A stretch of DNA of 64,000 nucleotides from NCBI GenBank assembly GCA_031308135.1, contig JAHLJT010000631.1, positions 141,960,734 through 142,024,733 on the forward strand, read 5' to 3'. The translations under genes were made by a program, and so were the position numbers. Below are positions 23,330 through 35,130 of the stretch, one piece after another. How positions within the stretch are numbered: position 1 is the first letter of the stretch; every line of letters starts with the position of its first letter. The notes beneath the pieces were generated by a model. That model saw only the letters and a list, made by a program, of their open reading frames with translations. It was not told the origin of the DNA and searched no databases. The DNA comes from Acheta domesticus (lineage: Eukaryota; Arthropoda; Insecta; Orthoptera; Gryllidae).

Positions 23330-23650
23330 TGAATACAGAGGTAGCCTGCCAAGAGGAGAGAGACGACTGGCCGTCGGCGGAGCGAGGGAGGAGGCGGCGT
23401 GGAGAGCTGGGGCCACTTGCGCCGCGCCGCGCCGCGCCGTCACTTCCTTCTTCCGGAGGCTCCGCGCCGCTGGCGCCCGTCACGGCTCACCGCGCTCGCC
23501 CCCCTCGCCCCCCTCGCCCCCCTCGCCCCCCTCGCCGCGTGGGAGTGCTCCGCCCCCCCCGCCCCCACGCCCCTCACCCCACGACGGCGGGAGCGTCTGG
23601 GACACGCGTCTCGCCGCCATCTGCCTGCCACCACTCGACCACTTTCATCA
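23330..23650. other. GC-rich island with CTCGCCCCC array
   Basis: CpG- and C-rich block. 23,494-23,537 has about five units of the 9-mer CTCGCCCCC, followed by C-runs to about 23,580. Overlapping frames of 64-223 codons on both strands reflect composition. A pyrimidine-rich tract follows to about 23,900. No TATA box or consensus donor. Confidence 0.55.
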
Positions 23651-24002
23651 CCCTCTACTCCTTCTCTGTTTTCGGCTCGCCTGACTCATCTTTTACCTCC
23701 ATTTTGCCACCCTTATGTAATACCATAATTTATTCCTGTTTGTTGTCTATCGCTCCTCTTTCCTCACTGTGTCAACATTCCTCTTTGTTCTTGTTCCTAT
23801 TCTCCATAACGCATCACTTTCTTTTTCCTTTTCTATTTTGTTTCCTTCCTTCTTCTTTTTTTCTTCTCTTTCTTCCGCTCTTTATCTCCGCCGTTGCGTT
23901 CTTTTCCATTCCTTTGTTGCCCAAGTTTGTAAACCTGATATTCTATACAGATGCGTTTATTATAATCTTCATGCAATTCATTTTGGCTGAAATTTATTAA
24001 AC

Positions 24003-24026
24003 ATCCCTCTCTCTCTCTCTCTCTCT
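24003..24026. repeat. CT dinucleotide microsatellite
   Basis: About ten CT units, directly beside a family B copy. Confidence 0.9.
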
Positions 24027-24039
24027 GTATGCCTACGTT

Positions 24040-24720
24040 AAGTTGCAAAGAACTCGTGGAGCTAAAACAGCACGCACTTTCTCCCCCGTATTTTCACCCA
24101 AAATCACGCAAAAAGTACTCAAATTTTCGAAAAATAGTACATGATTTCATTTCAAAATGTATCTTTAAGGGACAAATATCTATCTTTAATATTTTATTTG
24201 TAGAAAAACTCCGAAAAATTCTGCAATTTTCAAATAAATTAGTGTTTACAACAAACATGAAACCTGCATTATTTTCTTAAAAGTCCTTTACACTATCTAA
24301 CAACAAACTTTAATAAAACATGATGTAGCTATTTTTTTTGAAAATTTTGAAAATGTCTCATGGGCTTCATGTAAAGTACCCCCAAAATTAAAATATCGGC
24401 ATCAAATTCAAAGGGTCGTGACATCAGCCAGAGCGATTGTGGGATATCTATTTTGGAGAAAATCGGCTGAACGTTTTAGCTTCTAGCGTTGTTGGCAGAC
24501 GGACAGTCGTTTTGCCGTCAATCGATTTTTCTGTAACAAGGACCCACAAAACATGGATTCTGGCTACACCACATGTTAGAGAATTCTTTTTATAAATTTA
24601 ACGACTGAATTTATCCACTTTGTAGTTACCAGGGTCCTGTAGTAAGAGTTTTTGAGCCGCAAATTCGTCGTTTTTTCGCGCAGCATTACATATCTATCTA
24701 CTCCGTAGACAGAAAGTACA
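24040..24720 (-). mobile_element. Family B copy, about 0.68 kb, internally deleted
   Basis: Read on the minus strand: start GTACTTTCTGTCTACGGAG and ATGTAATGCTGCGCG; then ACCCTGGTAACTACAAAG; CCATGTTTTGTGGGTCC; TTGACGGCAAAACGAC; GGGGGTACTTTACATGAAG; end GAGAAAGTGCGTGCTG and TTTTAGCTCCACGAG. Collinear with the copy at 10,930-11,608. Confidence 0.75.
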
Positions 24721-27590
24721 AATGGATGCATTTAATTTTATTGAAAGAACTAGAGTTTTAAGTATTTTATTTTAAGATATATTCTTATATATAGGTTAAA
24801 TGTTTGGTTTTACTTATTAAACATTAAGTGGATGAAATACGTTTTATTTCATTGAGAAATTGAATCTCCGCCACTATTTTGTAAACACCATAATTCACTT
24901 CCTTTGTTTCTTCTTCGAGGATTCTCCCCATCCCTTCTTAACAAGTTACTCTTTTCTCCTCCTGCGGCCAGTAATCTCCACTACTGAATGCAAATCCAGT
25001 TTTGGCGTTAAAATTAACAATCTTATTTCAAGAGAAGAAGCTCGGAAGGTGCGGCAATGTAAAGTTTATGTCGATTTACTTAACTTTATGTATATTCAGA
25101 TTTGTTGAAGGTATGTATGATTCAGATTAGCACTATGTCTATATATTCAGATTTTCTCTATGCAATAATAAGTACTACAAACCGTAACATGTTTTGTTTA
25201 TCGAAATTAGTTTTCTTAAAAAACATTGAAGCTTCCAATCTGGGTAGCTGAGGCCGTGAGACGGTAGCGTCGAAAAGTTTTTGGTTCGAAGAGTGAGTTT
25301 GAATGGTAATGGATACTTGGATGTGTGTTATGTCATTCTGGGCTCTCCCAATTACACTGTAACACCTATAAACCCTCTTTCATACTTTACCAGATAACCC
25401 CTCGGTAAATCAGGCTATGTACATAGCATATACTACGGAGTACCTCAGCGTCAACAATTGGAACATGAAATCTAGCCGGACGAGCAATGCTCCACCACTG
25501 ACAGCCAAAGTAGGGTCCCAATCTTGCGAAAGAAACATTATGTGAAAAACGAAAGAGTCAAGATGGTATGTCCTGGGAATTCGTCAAGAGAATATGACAA
25601 GTTGGATGGAAGATCAGTTCAGGATTCAAAGATTACAGGGACCTAAAAATCGTAATCGAAGCCACAAGATGTTCCTCAAGACGTTCAGAGTCTGTTCCTT
25701 TCTTAGTAATTTTTTCACAAAATGAAATCACGAGGTACCACATCTTTTACACTTATAAGTTTCACGTGCTTTTTTGTTTGGGATAAAATGTACCTTATAA
25801 AACGACAATAAAGATTTCCGTAGGATATGAAGTACAGAAAGAATATTTGAGAAGTGTAGGAGAAGGAATCGTAAATTATTGCTTTCTATGTTAAAAAATC
25901 TAATAATCAAAATAAGTACATTTAAAGAATATTTTATTTGCTGAAAGCATTAGTGTTTCATATACTACGATGCATACTACGATTTTTATTACAATTTTTT
26001 TTTCAGAGATTATGTCTAGAGCTCGGACTTTTAGATGAATACATTTTTCCTCTTAATACAAAGAATTGAAGGTTTAGTGGAAATTCATGTAGCGTCCGAT
26101 TGTTCCCATATACCAAATTGCATATCATTTAAAAATTAATATTTTAAGTTGCATAAAAATAAATATTTTCGTCGAAACAAATATTACTATATATTTTGGT
26201 AAATTTTTACATGAATTTATGAATATTTTGAGTATTTTCAAGTTAAATATATTGGAGGTTTTGGATATATGGTGAAACAAGTGCCAGTTTGGAAAGCAGT
26301 GGTTGGTGTCACATCACATGTTACAGTGGGACTTCTCCGATGGAGTGGAGTGGGCCTGGTTCACGGTCCATCACATCTGTGGGCCTGTGTGTCATTTTTT
26401 AGCTCTATGTCTCTTCGAACGATAACATAGACTCAGGATATCCAATGCATACTTATTACTTCTGTTCAGTTTGCTTTGTATCTTTTAACTTATCTATTTT
26501 ATTTAACTTATTTATTTTACCCACAAGAAGTAGCGAGATCATTGTTTTCTTTGCTTTCTTTGTATCCTCTGCATTATGTTAGATCTGCAATGCTGCTTTT
26601 GATCGTTCATATTTTTTTCTTCATGTGGCTTTCGGTGTCCAGTGTTAGAGTGGGAGTGTATTAGTTTTGCAAGTACTTTCAGATCTGTGTCTCTTAGCAC
26701 ACGTTGTATATCTTACGTCGAATACAGCTCTTCAACGATCAAACAAAATAGATGTTTCATGTTAACACATTATACTAGACGAATTTTATGTAACAGGATT
26801 CAAAATTCTTTTGTAATGAAATCTAATCGGTAAGTGATCCTCTGTCATTCCCTGCCTTCCATTTCAAATATTCTCATGCATTTCAGTGGTGAACTTTGCA
26901 ATGTGGGGCTGCGGTCATAGAGTGCTTTTCGCGGTCGCCTCCCATCCTTGTTCGGTTCCGCCTCTTCCATCCTCCTCCACTTCCTTGCGAACTCCGTGCT
27001 CTTCGGCCGCGCGTTCACAGAGCACGACCAAGAAGATTGCTGGCAATTTTGCTGAGCCCCTTGTTGCGGCATACCCCCCGACGATTGACGAAAGTGAGTT
27101 ACAACATTGGGAACACACTGCTTGTTACGACTCAGGAAGTGCGCTCTACATTCACGGACGAAAGGATTTGAAGACTACAATGCTATTTAAAGGTTTTGTT
27201 AGTATACAAAGAAATGTAAGGTAAAAAGGCTTGCAAGTTAAGTCTTTGGGTGTCCGATTTGAACGTCCGCTCTGTTGAATTCGTCAGTGAATTTAATGAG
27301 CCCAAGTTACAGCTTTCAGGGAACAAGAAATAAAATGAAATTCTTTTGAATTACTATTGTGCAAATAAATAAATGACCGTATTTGTAGGACGAAGAAATT
27401 TGCAACAATTTTTCTTCCGTTAAAAAATATATTGTTTCTTACCATACTTACTCTACATTACAGTATTGGTATTAATGAAAATCCTTAAAATTTGCAGAAC
27501 CCATTATAAGTACATGACGGAAAATCAACTCTGATAAGTGATTCTCTGATAATGTGATTCAAATGTCAAGTAAAAGAATATCTAAAGAAT
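24721..27590. other. Intergenic stretch with a possible old SINE
   Basis: 25,235-25,300 has TAGCTGAGGCCGTGAG, then 40 bp on GGTTCGAAGAG, resembling decayed A and B boxes. 26,886-27,224 has a 112-codon plus-strand frame (MVNFAMWGCGHRVL...) without recognisable domains and with equally long opposing frames, so I do not call it a gene. Confidence 0.4.
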
Positions 27591-27599
27591 TAAAGCAAT

Positions 27600-29165
27600 A
27601 AATTTCGATAGGATTATTACTGTCAGGAATTCGAGTGTGAGGAGTTCGAAAAAGAAGCAGAGAGCATATTCATAATGTATCCAGAAAAAAAAGATGAGGA
27701 AACAAGAAAGATAGATAAAGAAATAAGAAATGCAGCAAATGCGATTTTGAAAAAAGTGTATCAACAGTGTTGAGATAAATTTATAAGTCAAAAAGAATAT
27801 GATATACACGGCAGACAGACATTTGGCTTTAATGTTCTAAAATATTTAAATTATGACCAAAAAGATGTCGCCATAGTTATCTAAATAAAGATTTGTGGAT
27901 AAGTCATAATTCAAAATATAATTCAAAAAAGGCGATCGAAATGACTGCATAAATTATAGAGAAATTTATATTCAACTCTACATATAAATTATATGCTAGA
28001 ATAGTACATAAAATATTGAAAAGTATAGCTGAATACTCACAAGGAGGAGCAAAATGTTTTACAAGAGGAAGGTCAATCACAGATAATATCTTTACAGAAC
28101 AAGTGCTCGAAAACAGAAGAGAATATAACTTGCCAACTCATCTAGCTTTTATAGATTTTGAAAATGCCTTTGACAATGTCAATAGGGGAAAACTCTGGTG
28201 CTGTATGGAAAAACAAGGCTATTCTCAACATTTAATAGAGGTGATTAAAAGAGTTTATGAAAAAACTAAACTAGTGATAAACGTAAGGAATACAGTAACG
28301 GAAGAGATGTCCGAACGAAAGATTGGCTTCTGTCATCTACACTTTTTAGTATATATGTTAATGACATAAGTGAAATTCTAAAAAAAAAGTTGACACATAT
28401 TAAAACAACCCAAGAAGATATATTAATGACATTTTTATGTACCGACGACGCCATCAACGTTTAGGAAACAGAAGACAAAGTGCAGAGAGCTGTACAGCAC
28501 AGTAGTAAAATTATGACATGATTATTTCAAAAGAAAAAAAACGAAGGTGATGGCAGTGTGAGGGAAATACCATATAATTTCAAATTGTCATTAGAAACAA
28601 AATTCTAGAGCAAGTCTCTCCTTCGGTTATTTAGGGTGTAACATTAGTGGTGAAAAGGATAAAAATATTAACAGAAAATTGATGAAATATCAAACAAAAA
28701 GTGGCACTATACACAATACCTTAAAAAATAAAACAAGCCCAGAAACGATAATTAAAAAAAATTACAATACAATGGCAGTTCCTACATTACTCAATGGGTG
28801 TGAATCATGGATACCTACACAATGAACTTAAAGAAAAATACAAAACAGTGAGATGATGTCTTTGTGAAGAATAAAAGGATGTGTAAGAGAAGACCAAATA
28901 AGAAATGATGAAATAAGAAAACAACTTCAAGTGATTGCAGTTAATACTAGAATGCAATACTATAGGCAAAGATGAGTGGCATGATGATCACGTAGAGAGG
29001 ATGGGTGGCAGTAGACTTCCAAAGGCAGCTTTGTGTTACGCCCCAGAAGGAAGAAGAGAAGTAGGAAGACCAAGGAAAAGATGGAGAGACACTATGAGGA
29101 CGGAACAGGCAGAAGCCTAAACCGTGAAGTGGAAAAAGAAGAAAAAGAATTTTGAGAGGATAAAT
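27600..29165 (+). mobile_element. Decayed LINE (endonuclease-reverse-transcriptase type)
   Basis: Broken frames along the plus strand give, in order: YREISLYSTLYKLYARIV-like text (about 27,950-28,010); CFTRGRSITDNIFTEQVLEN; LAFIDFENAFDNVNRGKLW (RT motif with the first catalytic Asp, about 28,145-28,200); YVNDISEIL (28,350); CTDDAINV in place of the FADD catalytic pair (28,440); SSFGYLGCNISGEKDKNINR (about 28,620-28,680); VPTLLNGCESW (28,780); and the C-terminal HVERMGGSRLPKAALCYAP with GRRE.GRPRKRWRDTM (about 28,990-29,095). Frameshifts and stops show it is dead. The endonuclease domain is missing, so the copy is 5' truncated. The same type recurs on the minus strand at 47,770-48,400. Confidence 0.85.
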
Positions 29166-30385
29166 TTGGATCAATGTATTTATCAGCCTTACATATTTTT
29201 TGTTAGTGGTGATTTGATTTAATTAGTTAAAATAAGCATTGTTTTGGTGCCCGAGCCTCAGAAACTGAAATAGCTTTACAATTAGAACAAAATGCATAAT
29301 AAGAATAGAAATATCAGTAAGAGTAGTGAACTTTGGAGTAGATAAATCAATGATATCAGTGCATCCTAATAAATAAAAAAGAAGGGATTTAACTCTGCTC
29401 ATCTATTGGATAGTGATATGACGTACACATATACTGCATAATACGCTACTACATAACAAGAGATACAATACAAAAATAACTATCAGGATTGTCCAAATAC
29501 CAGCTTAACAATCTAAGATTCAAGAAGAGGTGATAATAATTCAGGTCCAAAAGACATAATCTATATTGTTAAGAGGATATTTTGAGAAAATATTTTTTCT
29601 AAAAGGAAATAATGAATTCAGGTATCAAAATAATTTTAAGTGAAAATAGCTCAGAAATAAACGTAAACCTATATGAGCAAAGGAGGCTGAGAAAAACTCA
29701 ACAGGATTATATTATATAATATTAATAATATATATTATATATATATAAATCATTATATATATAACAGGATTATAAACGTGATTGCTTGGGCGGGTACATT
29801 TTCCTTGTCTTACGGAGACCAGTTATGTGGCAGGAATGACTAGTCACCCTTTAGTGGAATCGTGTTGCTATGCGAGAGTAGCGGAGCGAATGTGGTCTGC
29901 GGGTGTTCATCACTAGAGCAAGTCTTTCATCAAAATGATGGAATAGAACACACGCTATAGAAGGAAATAGGAATGCGTCTTACAAGATGATGAAGAGACC
30001 GAGTTCTTCTATGATGACAATGATCAGTCGAGGGTGGATATGCCATAGGTAATAGAGAAAAATTGTCAAAGATTGTAAGAAGTTAACAAAGTTAACCACC
30101 AAAGTTAACACAGAAAGATAAGTAAGTTGAAAGAACCAAGAAGAAAGGAGATGCAAGACGAAAAAAGGAAAAAAAATATAAGAAACCAAGCAGGGGGAAG
30201 AAATTAAGAGAATTTGTTTAGAGTCCTGCTAAACTCAGCATAACGAACAGGAGAGTAGGCTTCAAGATTCGTAAAGCGACAAATGAGGTGTACTAATAGA
30301 CTCACTGTGAAGTGTATGAAATGGGATAAGGAGGACCAAGGTCACGGATTGTGAAACGCAAGGCGCTCCCTCTCACGCAGTTGCT
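29166..30385. other. Intergenic stretch with an AT-dinucleotide tract
   Basis: 29,709-29,762 is almost pure A/T with TATATA runs. Nothing else was recognised. Confidence 0.6.
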
Positions 30386-30388
30386 CAA

Positions 30389-31090
30389 GTGAGGCAGCGT
30401 AGTGACAAAAGGGAACGGCGAAGGTGTACAGCGGCGGTAGCAATGACGGAGCGAACTCTTCTCGAGGAGGGAGGGGGGCGACTACGGACAGCGGGGAACG
30501 AGCTGCGGGCAGCCGGCGGCGGGCGGCGGTCGCACGTTTTCACCGCACGCGCCTGCGCCCACTGCCCACCCGCTGCCCGCCGCCCCGCCCCGCCTCGCCC
30601 CGCCCCGCCCCCAGACTCCGCTTCCTCCTGCGGGGGCATCTTCCGGCCCGCGACGAAAGCACTTCCTGGTGCCCGCGGCCCTGACGCAACGGCCACCCCA
30701 CCACCTCTGCCGCACCGCCCACTCCACGTAACGGCGGTAGCAGCGCTCCTCTGCCCTCCAACACTAGCACGGGGACCACCTCCGCCACCACCAACACCAT
30801 CATCCACCAACATTATCAATAGTAGCACCACCAGTACCATCAACTCTATGAACACAGCCAACGCCACCAATACCAGTTACAGCAGCATCTCCAGCACCAG
30901 CACAAACACTGAACCCAGCGTCAACACTAACACACCACCAACACCAGGACGACCACTAGCACTAGCACCAGCCCCAACCCCACCATCAGATCAGGCACAG
31001 ATCAGCTCCAGAAACAGCCCGACCACCAGCGCGAGCATTAACATCACCACCAACACACTACTTCACCTTCACATTGCTGCAGGGCATTAA
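30389..31090 (+). CDS. Doubtful long open frame (233 codons), low complexity
   Basis: This is the longest uninterrupted frame of the window. The first two thirds lie in a GC-rich island and read Arg/Ala/Pro-rich. The last 90 codons are almost only Ser, Thr, Asn, Ala, Pro and Ile, because the DNA is a decayed ACC/AAC/ACA trinucleotide array (about 30,770-31,070). I recognise no domain. The opposite strand is also open for 161 codons in the GC-rich part, which argues that composition keeps the frame open. If coding, it would be a disordered Ser/Thr/Asn-rich protein or the first exon of a transcription-factor-like gene. I lean towards non-coding. Confidence 0.15.
   Translation: MRQRSDKRERRRCTAAVAMTERTLLEEGGGRLRTAGNELRAAGGGRRSHVFTARACAHCPPAARRPAPPRPAPPPDSASSCGGIFRPATKALPGARGPDATATPPPLPHRPLHVTAVAALLCPPTLARGPPPPPPTPSSTNIINSSTTSTINSMNTANATNTSYSSISSTSTNTEPSVNTNTPPTPGRPLALAPAPTPPSDQAQISSRNSPTTSASINITTNTLLHLHIAAGH
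30390..30765. other. GC-rich island
   Basis: CpG-dense with CGCCCCGCCCCGCC runs at 30,580-30,610, which are GC-box-like. No TATA box; a TATA-less promoter on either strand is possible but not shown. Confidence 0.4.
30770..31070. repeat. Decayed ACC/AAC trinucleotide array
   Basis: About 300 bp with strict three-base rhythm of A/C-rich triplets (ACC, AGC, AAC, ATC, GCC) and hardly any G beyond scattered substitutions. Confidence 0.7.
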
Positions 31091-31099
31091 AACGATTTA

Positions 31100-31290
31100 A
31101 CGATGCCTCCACGGCGCCGCCAAGCTCATGATTGGAAGCTCAGGATGCGCCTGTCGCACCGCCCGCGCCACGCACCACGCGTAGTGCGTCTTCACGCCCG
31201 GCGTGGGAGGCAACGAGCAGCATCCGTCCCACCAGGGACTCCCTGTGAGGCTCAAGGACCCCTCGAGCGGCGCATACTTCGAAGGGAGAA
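31100..31290. other. Short GC-richer segment, unrecognised
   Basis: Both strands have an open frame of about 60-85 codons. The minus-strand text (SLSLTGSPWWDGCCSLPPT...) looks more protein-like but matches nothing I know, and clear splice sites are absent. Confidence 0.25.
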
Positions 31291-31307
31291 CTAATGAAGC
31301 TGCGTAT

Positions 31308-32135
31308 CTAAAAGCAAAAACTAGTGGTGCTACAGCATGGCACAGACTCTCGTACATGTTAGTTTTCTAATTTCTTTGTTCTGAGTTAGATTTTCGATTT
31401 TTCTCCACCCTCTTTTCAGTTATCATCTATCGCCATCCAAACTACATTTTTTCATATTTTTTTCAATTTTTCGGTCTCCTAATAAAAGAACTGAAATATG
31501 ACTTTAATAACATAACAATAGAGAGAAACCTAGTTCCATAAGGAAATTTCCGTAGAAAAGTTTGGAGCCGTTTTTGAGATAATTTCGTTTAAGCCTTTCT
31601 GAAAAAGCGCATTTTGAAGCTAATTTTCATTCAAAATTACTGAGTTTTCGAGAAATATTATAAGAAATTATTTGAAGGAATTGTACTAAAAATGCAATAA
31701 TGTGTGTGTTAAAGTATGCGGCAATGTTTGTGGTAATGTAAATATTAACGGCGTGAAAGATATTACAAACTACATTTTTGTAGTTCTTGAAAAAACAAAA
31801 GGATTCATCTAAAGTGGAAATGTGCCATGTGGGATACATTCAGTTCACTTCACATTAAGCGTTCAAAAAAATTGGAGAAAAAAACAGGAGCCGTTTTCGA
31901 GAAAAGGGCGTTTAAACGGTTCTAAAAATGTGGAATTTTGAGCTAATTTTCTCAAACATTTTTGAGTTTTTGAGAAACTTTTGTAAGACATTATTTCAAA
32001 CACATGTTTTCATAAATCAATTAATGTATACAAATCGCCGCTAATGTAAGTGTTAACGACTAGAGATGTTACAAAAAATTGTGTAACTTTCGAAAAAATG
32101 AAAGAATACAGCAAAATGGCGTTGATGTTATCTGT
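31308..32135 (-). mobile_element. Family B copy with two internal sub-repeats
   Basis: The 3' terminus in antisense is ACTAGTGGTGCTACAG at 31,320, giving CACTAGT on the minus strand. A sub-repeat starting GGAGCCGTTTT(T/C)GAGA with GCTAATTTTC, GAGTTTT(C/T)GAGAAA and GTTAACG/TTAACGG-type words appears twice, at about 31,564-31,800 and 31,888-32,110. The 5' half with the microsatellite is absent. Confidence 0.7.
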
Positions 32136-33369
32136 TACAGTACATTTAGCACTAACAATACTATTAACAATATATCGCACACCTTATGTTACTCAAATAG
32201 TTTCTTCATGAAATGTCAAAATGGAAAAATTGGATATTCTTCTTAGGTAAAAACCAGGGTAAGTGTTTCAGAGAAAAACAAAATACGTGCTGCATCTGTT
32301 CCAGATACTTTAGAAAGACTCAGCTCAATGTATGCAGTTCACATATAACCTGAGAAATGTGATATGAGAGATGATACCTGTGATAACTGATACATAGAAA
32401 AAATATTGCCTTAAATATAATGAACAATTAGCAATATTCAGGGAATGTTGCCTACTCCGTTGCTCAATGAGAAACTCAATCAAATTAGAAACCACGGACG
32501 TATCAACGGATATTAACATTCCATATGCTTAAATCATTGTAATATTTCATGTAAAAGTGAACTCACAGATTTCACTTTCGCCTAGTTGCTGGACTAGCTG
32601 CATTGTATAACAGCGGGCGCACTAACCATTCAAAGAGAATTCCCTTTTTGGAGGACTCTCGAGCAGGTGTTTGCTGCTCTAACAAGGCGCCGTTGCTTCT
32701 TGTACGCGCGTGTGAGTGGATTTTTTGTAGGAGTCCCCGCGTCGCTGTGTCCGCAGCACAAGCCCGCGCTTATACACCCAGGCTGAGCATGACCTTGCAA
32801 ATAGCAGCTGTTCTGCCGGCGGATGACTGGGTACACTTTCTCACTCTAGCACGAGTACATTTACGGAAAAATCATGGGGATACGTCGTGCAGCAGGAAAC
32901 AGAGCCGGGAGGATAGAGAACATTGTTGAAAAGAGGAAGAAAGCAATATGCCATTTGCGCCTCATTATTCACATGTTTCCAAGAACATTTTACCGGAGGC
33001 GATGTCAGAAAGTTTCTCTTTTGGAAATTTCACTTTAAAAATAAGATGTTTTAGCTGAGCACGTCATATTTTTCTACATACCAAGCTCTAGTTTACTGTA
33101 TACGTCTTGTCAACACAAATTGTACGTAGTTTTTATTGGGAATTTACTTTAGAATAACTCTTTTGGTGACATTATTTATTCTTCTTACGATTAGTATTGT
33201 TATTATTATTATTATTATTATTAATATTATGATTGTTGTTAGGACTTTTTATACACAGGTGTGTCCAGGGAGGAAACGATGAAATTCGAATAAAAGCTAT
33301 TAGGACAATTTTAAGCATATTTTGTCGAATAAACTCCTTGGATATTCAGAATGGCTGAGGCGCAATAAG
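32136..33369. other. Intergenic stretch, no gene identified
   Basis: 32,603-32,929 has a 108-codon plus-strand frame in a GC-richer patch, unrecognised. 33,200-33,228 is an ATT microsatellite. Nothing else was seen. Confidence 0.5.
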
Positions 33370-34285
33370 TAGGGGAGAGTTAGGTTAAGTGGACCGGTTA
33401 GGTTAAGTAGTCCATGTTTTTAAATGTTGGTGGGAAGTGTTTCTTGCCTTTTCCATTGGATGACATTCGTAGGATAACAGCGCTGATACTCTAGGCCACA
33501 TTCATGCGTTGCAAGCCTTGACCTCGTTCAGTACAGTATGGAATTTGTATTTTGAAAGGTCAGAGGTTTTTTCTACCACTCATTTGCATTTTTATTTCGA
33601 TTGAATAACAACTGCAAAACGAATATTAACACCAAATTAATTGTTGGTGTTTCTGCTCTATAATAGTGTTTTGTTTTTAATAATACTTTGCGGCTTGTGT
33701 GTTTTCGGACATATAAAGAAAATATGTGCTGTGGGTTAACTGTACCGCCGGGAGGTTAGGTTAAGTGGAACGGTCCAGTTACCTTCTTTATTTTGTTTTC
33801 GGAAGTATAATTTGTAAATATGCAATTATTAAATCTGGAATGTTGCATAATTTATTCACCTTCCACTATTTTATTAATTTAATTCACTATTACTGTTACT
33901 TCCAAGTTTGAATTTTAGATGACATGTTTTGGGAAACTGCGCGCAGTCCGCGGCCGGTTTTTCATTTATGTGTGAAAAAGGTTAACAGAATGTGTAGAAG
34001 AATGAATTTTTCATTAACACAATCTATTATACGTCAATTTTATTTTTACAGCTTATTTCAATTTCCGGTCCACTTAACCTTACCGGTTAGGTTAACTGGT
34101 CCGATTGCAAGTTAATAACACATTCCGTACTTGAAAATAACTGTAGGCACAATGATGATGTTTGTTTTCACAATTTAAGGAGAAAGCCTCTCACAAATAT
34201 CGTGCAAAATTGCACGTGGATTGGCCAAGTAAATAACATTTTAGAACTTGTAAAAAAGTGGACTAGTTAGCCTAACTCTTCCCTA
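33370..34285. mobile_element. TA-flanked element with GGGGAGAGTTAGG ends, copy 1
   Basis: The left end is TA-GGGGAGAGTTAGG from 33,370. The right end, read from 34,285 on the minus strand, is TA-GGGAAGAGTTAGG. This gives inverted termini of 13 bp with one mismatch and TA on both sides, as for Tc1/mariner-type elements. The sequence is about 912 bp without a transposase frame. GG(T)TAGGTTAAGTGGA-type boxes recur inside at 33,383, 33,402, 33,757 and, inverted or direct, near 34,075. The left two thirds are repeated at 49,861-50,515. Confidence 0.65.
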
Positions 34286-34660
34286 CTCAAAAGTTGATTT
34301 TGAAAAATACTTTGAATGCAAAAATTTGCATTTCAGAAACATATATTCTCCACAAACATGTAAAATTGTTTATTATTTACAAACGAAATTAATATATTTG
34401 TTCAAAAAGAAAACAGTAACACACAAATAAACAAAAGCAGTCGACTTGTGTAAATTGGGTGCATTTTTAAAATATGACGAAAATAGAGCAAATAATATTT
34501 GGCCGTTCCGCTGAAAAAACTGCAATATCTTTCAGCTTCCCGTCAACGGAAATATCTTGCTGTTCCTGCAAAAAAATGCAATTTGTTGAACATTGTTTTA
34601 ACTTATTTCAGAATATGCATTCATTAATTCACTCTGCATTTATTCAAAGAATGCCATTCA
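34286..34660. other. AT-rich stretch, nothing recognised
   Basis: On the minus strand this is the beginning of the intron after the exon ending at 34,680. Confidence 0.4.
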
Positions 34661-34679
34661 ATTACAATATTTTACTTAC

Positions 34680-35130
34680 CTCACCCAGTACACGAATTTT
34701 CGAAAGAGAACGCAGCCTGTTGACAGCGCGCAAGTTCGCGATCTCCTCGGTCGCTTCTCGGCGACCCGACCTCGTCGCGCGGCGCGCGATTCCCGTGGCC
34801 GCAGCTCCGTTTCCACGCGCGCGACGCGGCGCGGCGCGGCGGCCGCTTTCATGGCGCCGTAAAGCCAGCGGCGAAACCCAGCCGCCCCTCCAGCCTCGCC
34901 CGCCCGGGCACGTCCGGCCCACGAGGCGGGGCTGGCCCGCTCCGCCCCAAGCCGCCGCGCCCCGCAGCGCGGTGCCGGTGCGACGCGTCTAACCTGTCGC
35001 CGCCCCGCGCCGCCCGCTGCTGCCCCGCCACAATTTCGGGAACGGGCGCGTGCGGCTCCCACGGGCGCGCGCCGCGCCGCCGCCGCCGCCGAAGAAAGTG
35101 AGCGTCGCCCGGACCGGAAAGATGACGTTT
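34680..35130 (-). CDS. CpG-island 5' exon with consensus splice donor, product unknown
   Basis: The minus-strand exon end GGTGAG|GTAAGT is at 34,680/34,679, a near-perfect donor. The exon lies in a CpG island whose upstream edge carries an ETS-type CCGGAAA (plus strand 35,114-35,120) and a CRE-like TGACGT (35,123-35,128), as in TATA-less promoters. One frame is open in phase 0 to the donor and ends EEIANLRAVNRLRSLSKI plus RVLGE, which has a leucine-rich-repeat flavour. Its first ATG is at 34,922. Another frame is open too, from MKAAAAPRR at 34,852. I cannot tell whether the exon is coding or leader only. No downstream exon was found to 33 kb, so it would lie further left. Confidence 0.4.

Noticed and set aside
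23329..24000. 223-codon frame (plus strand)
   Set aside because: Spans the CTCGCCCCC array and a pyrimidine tract; composition explains it, and several other frames are open too.
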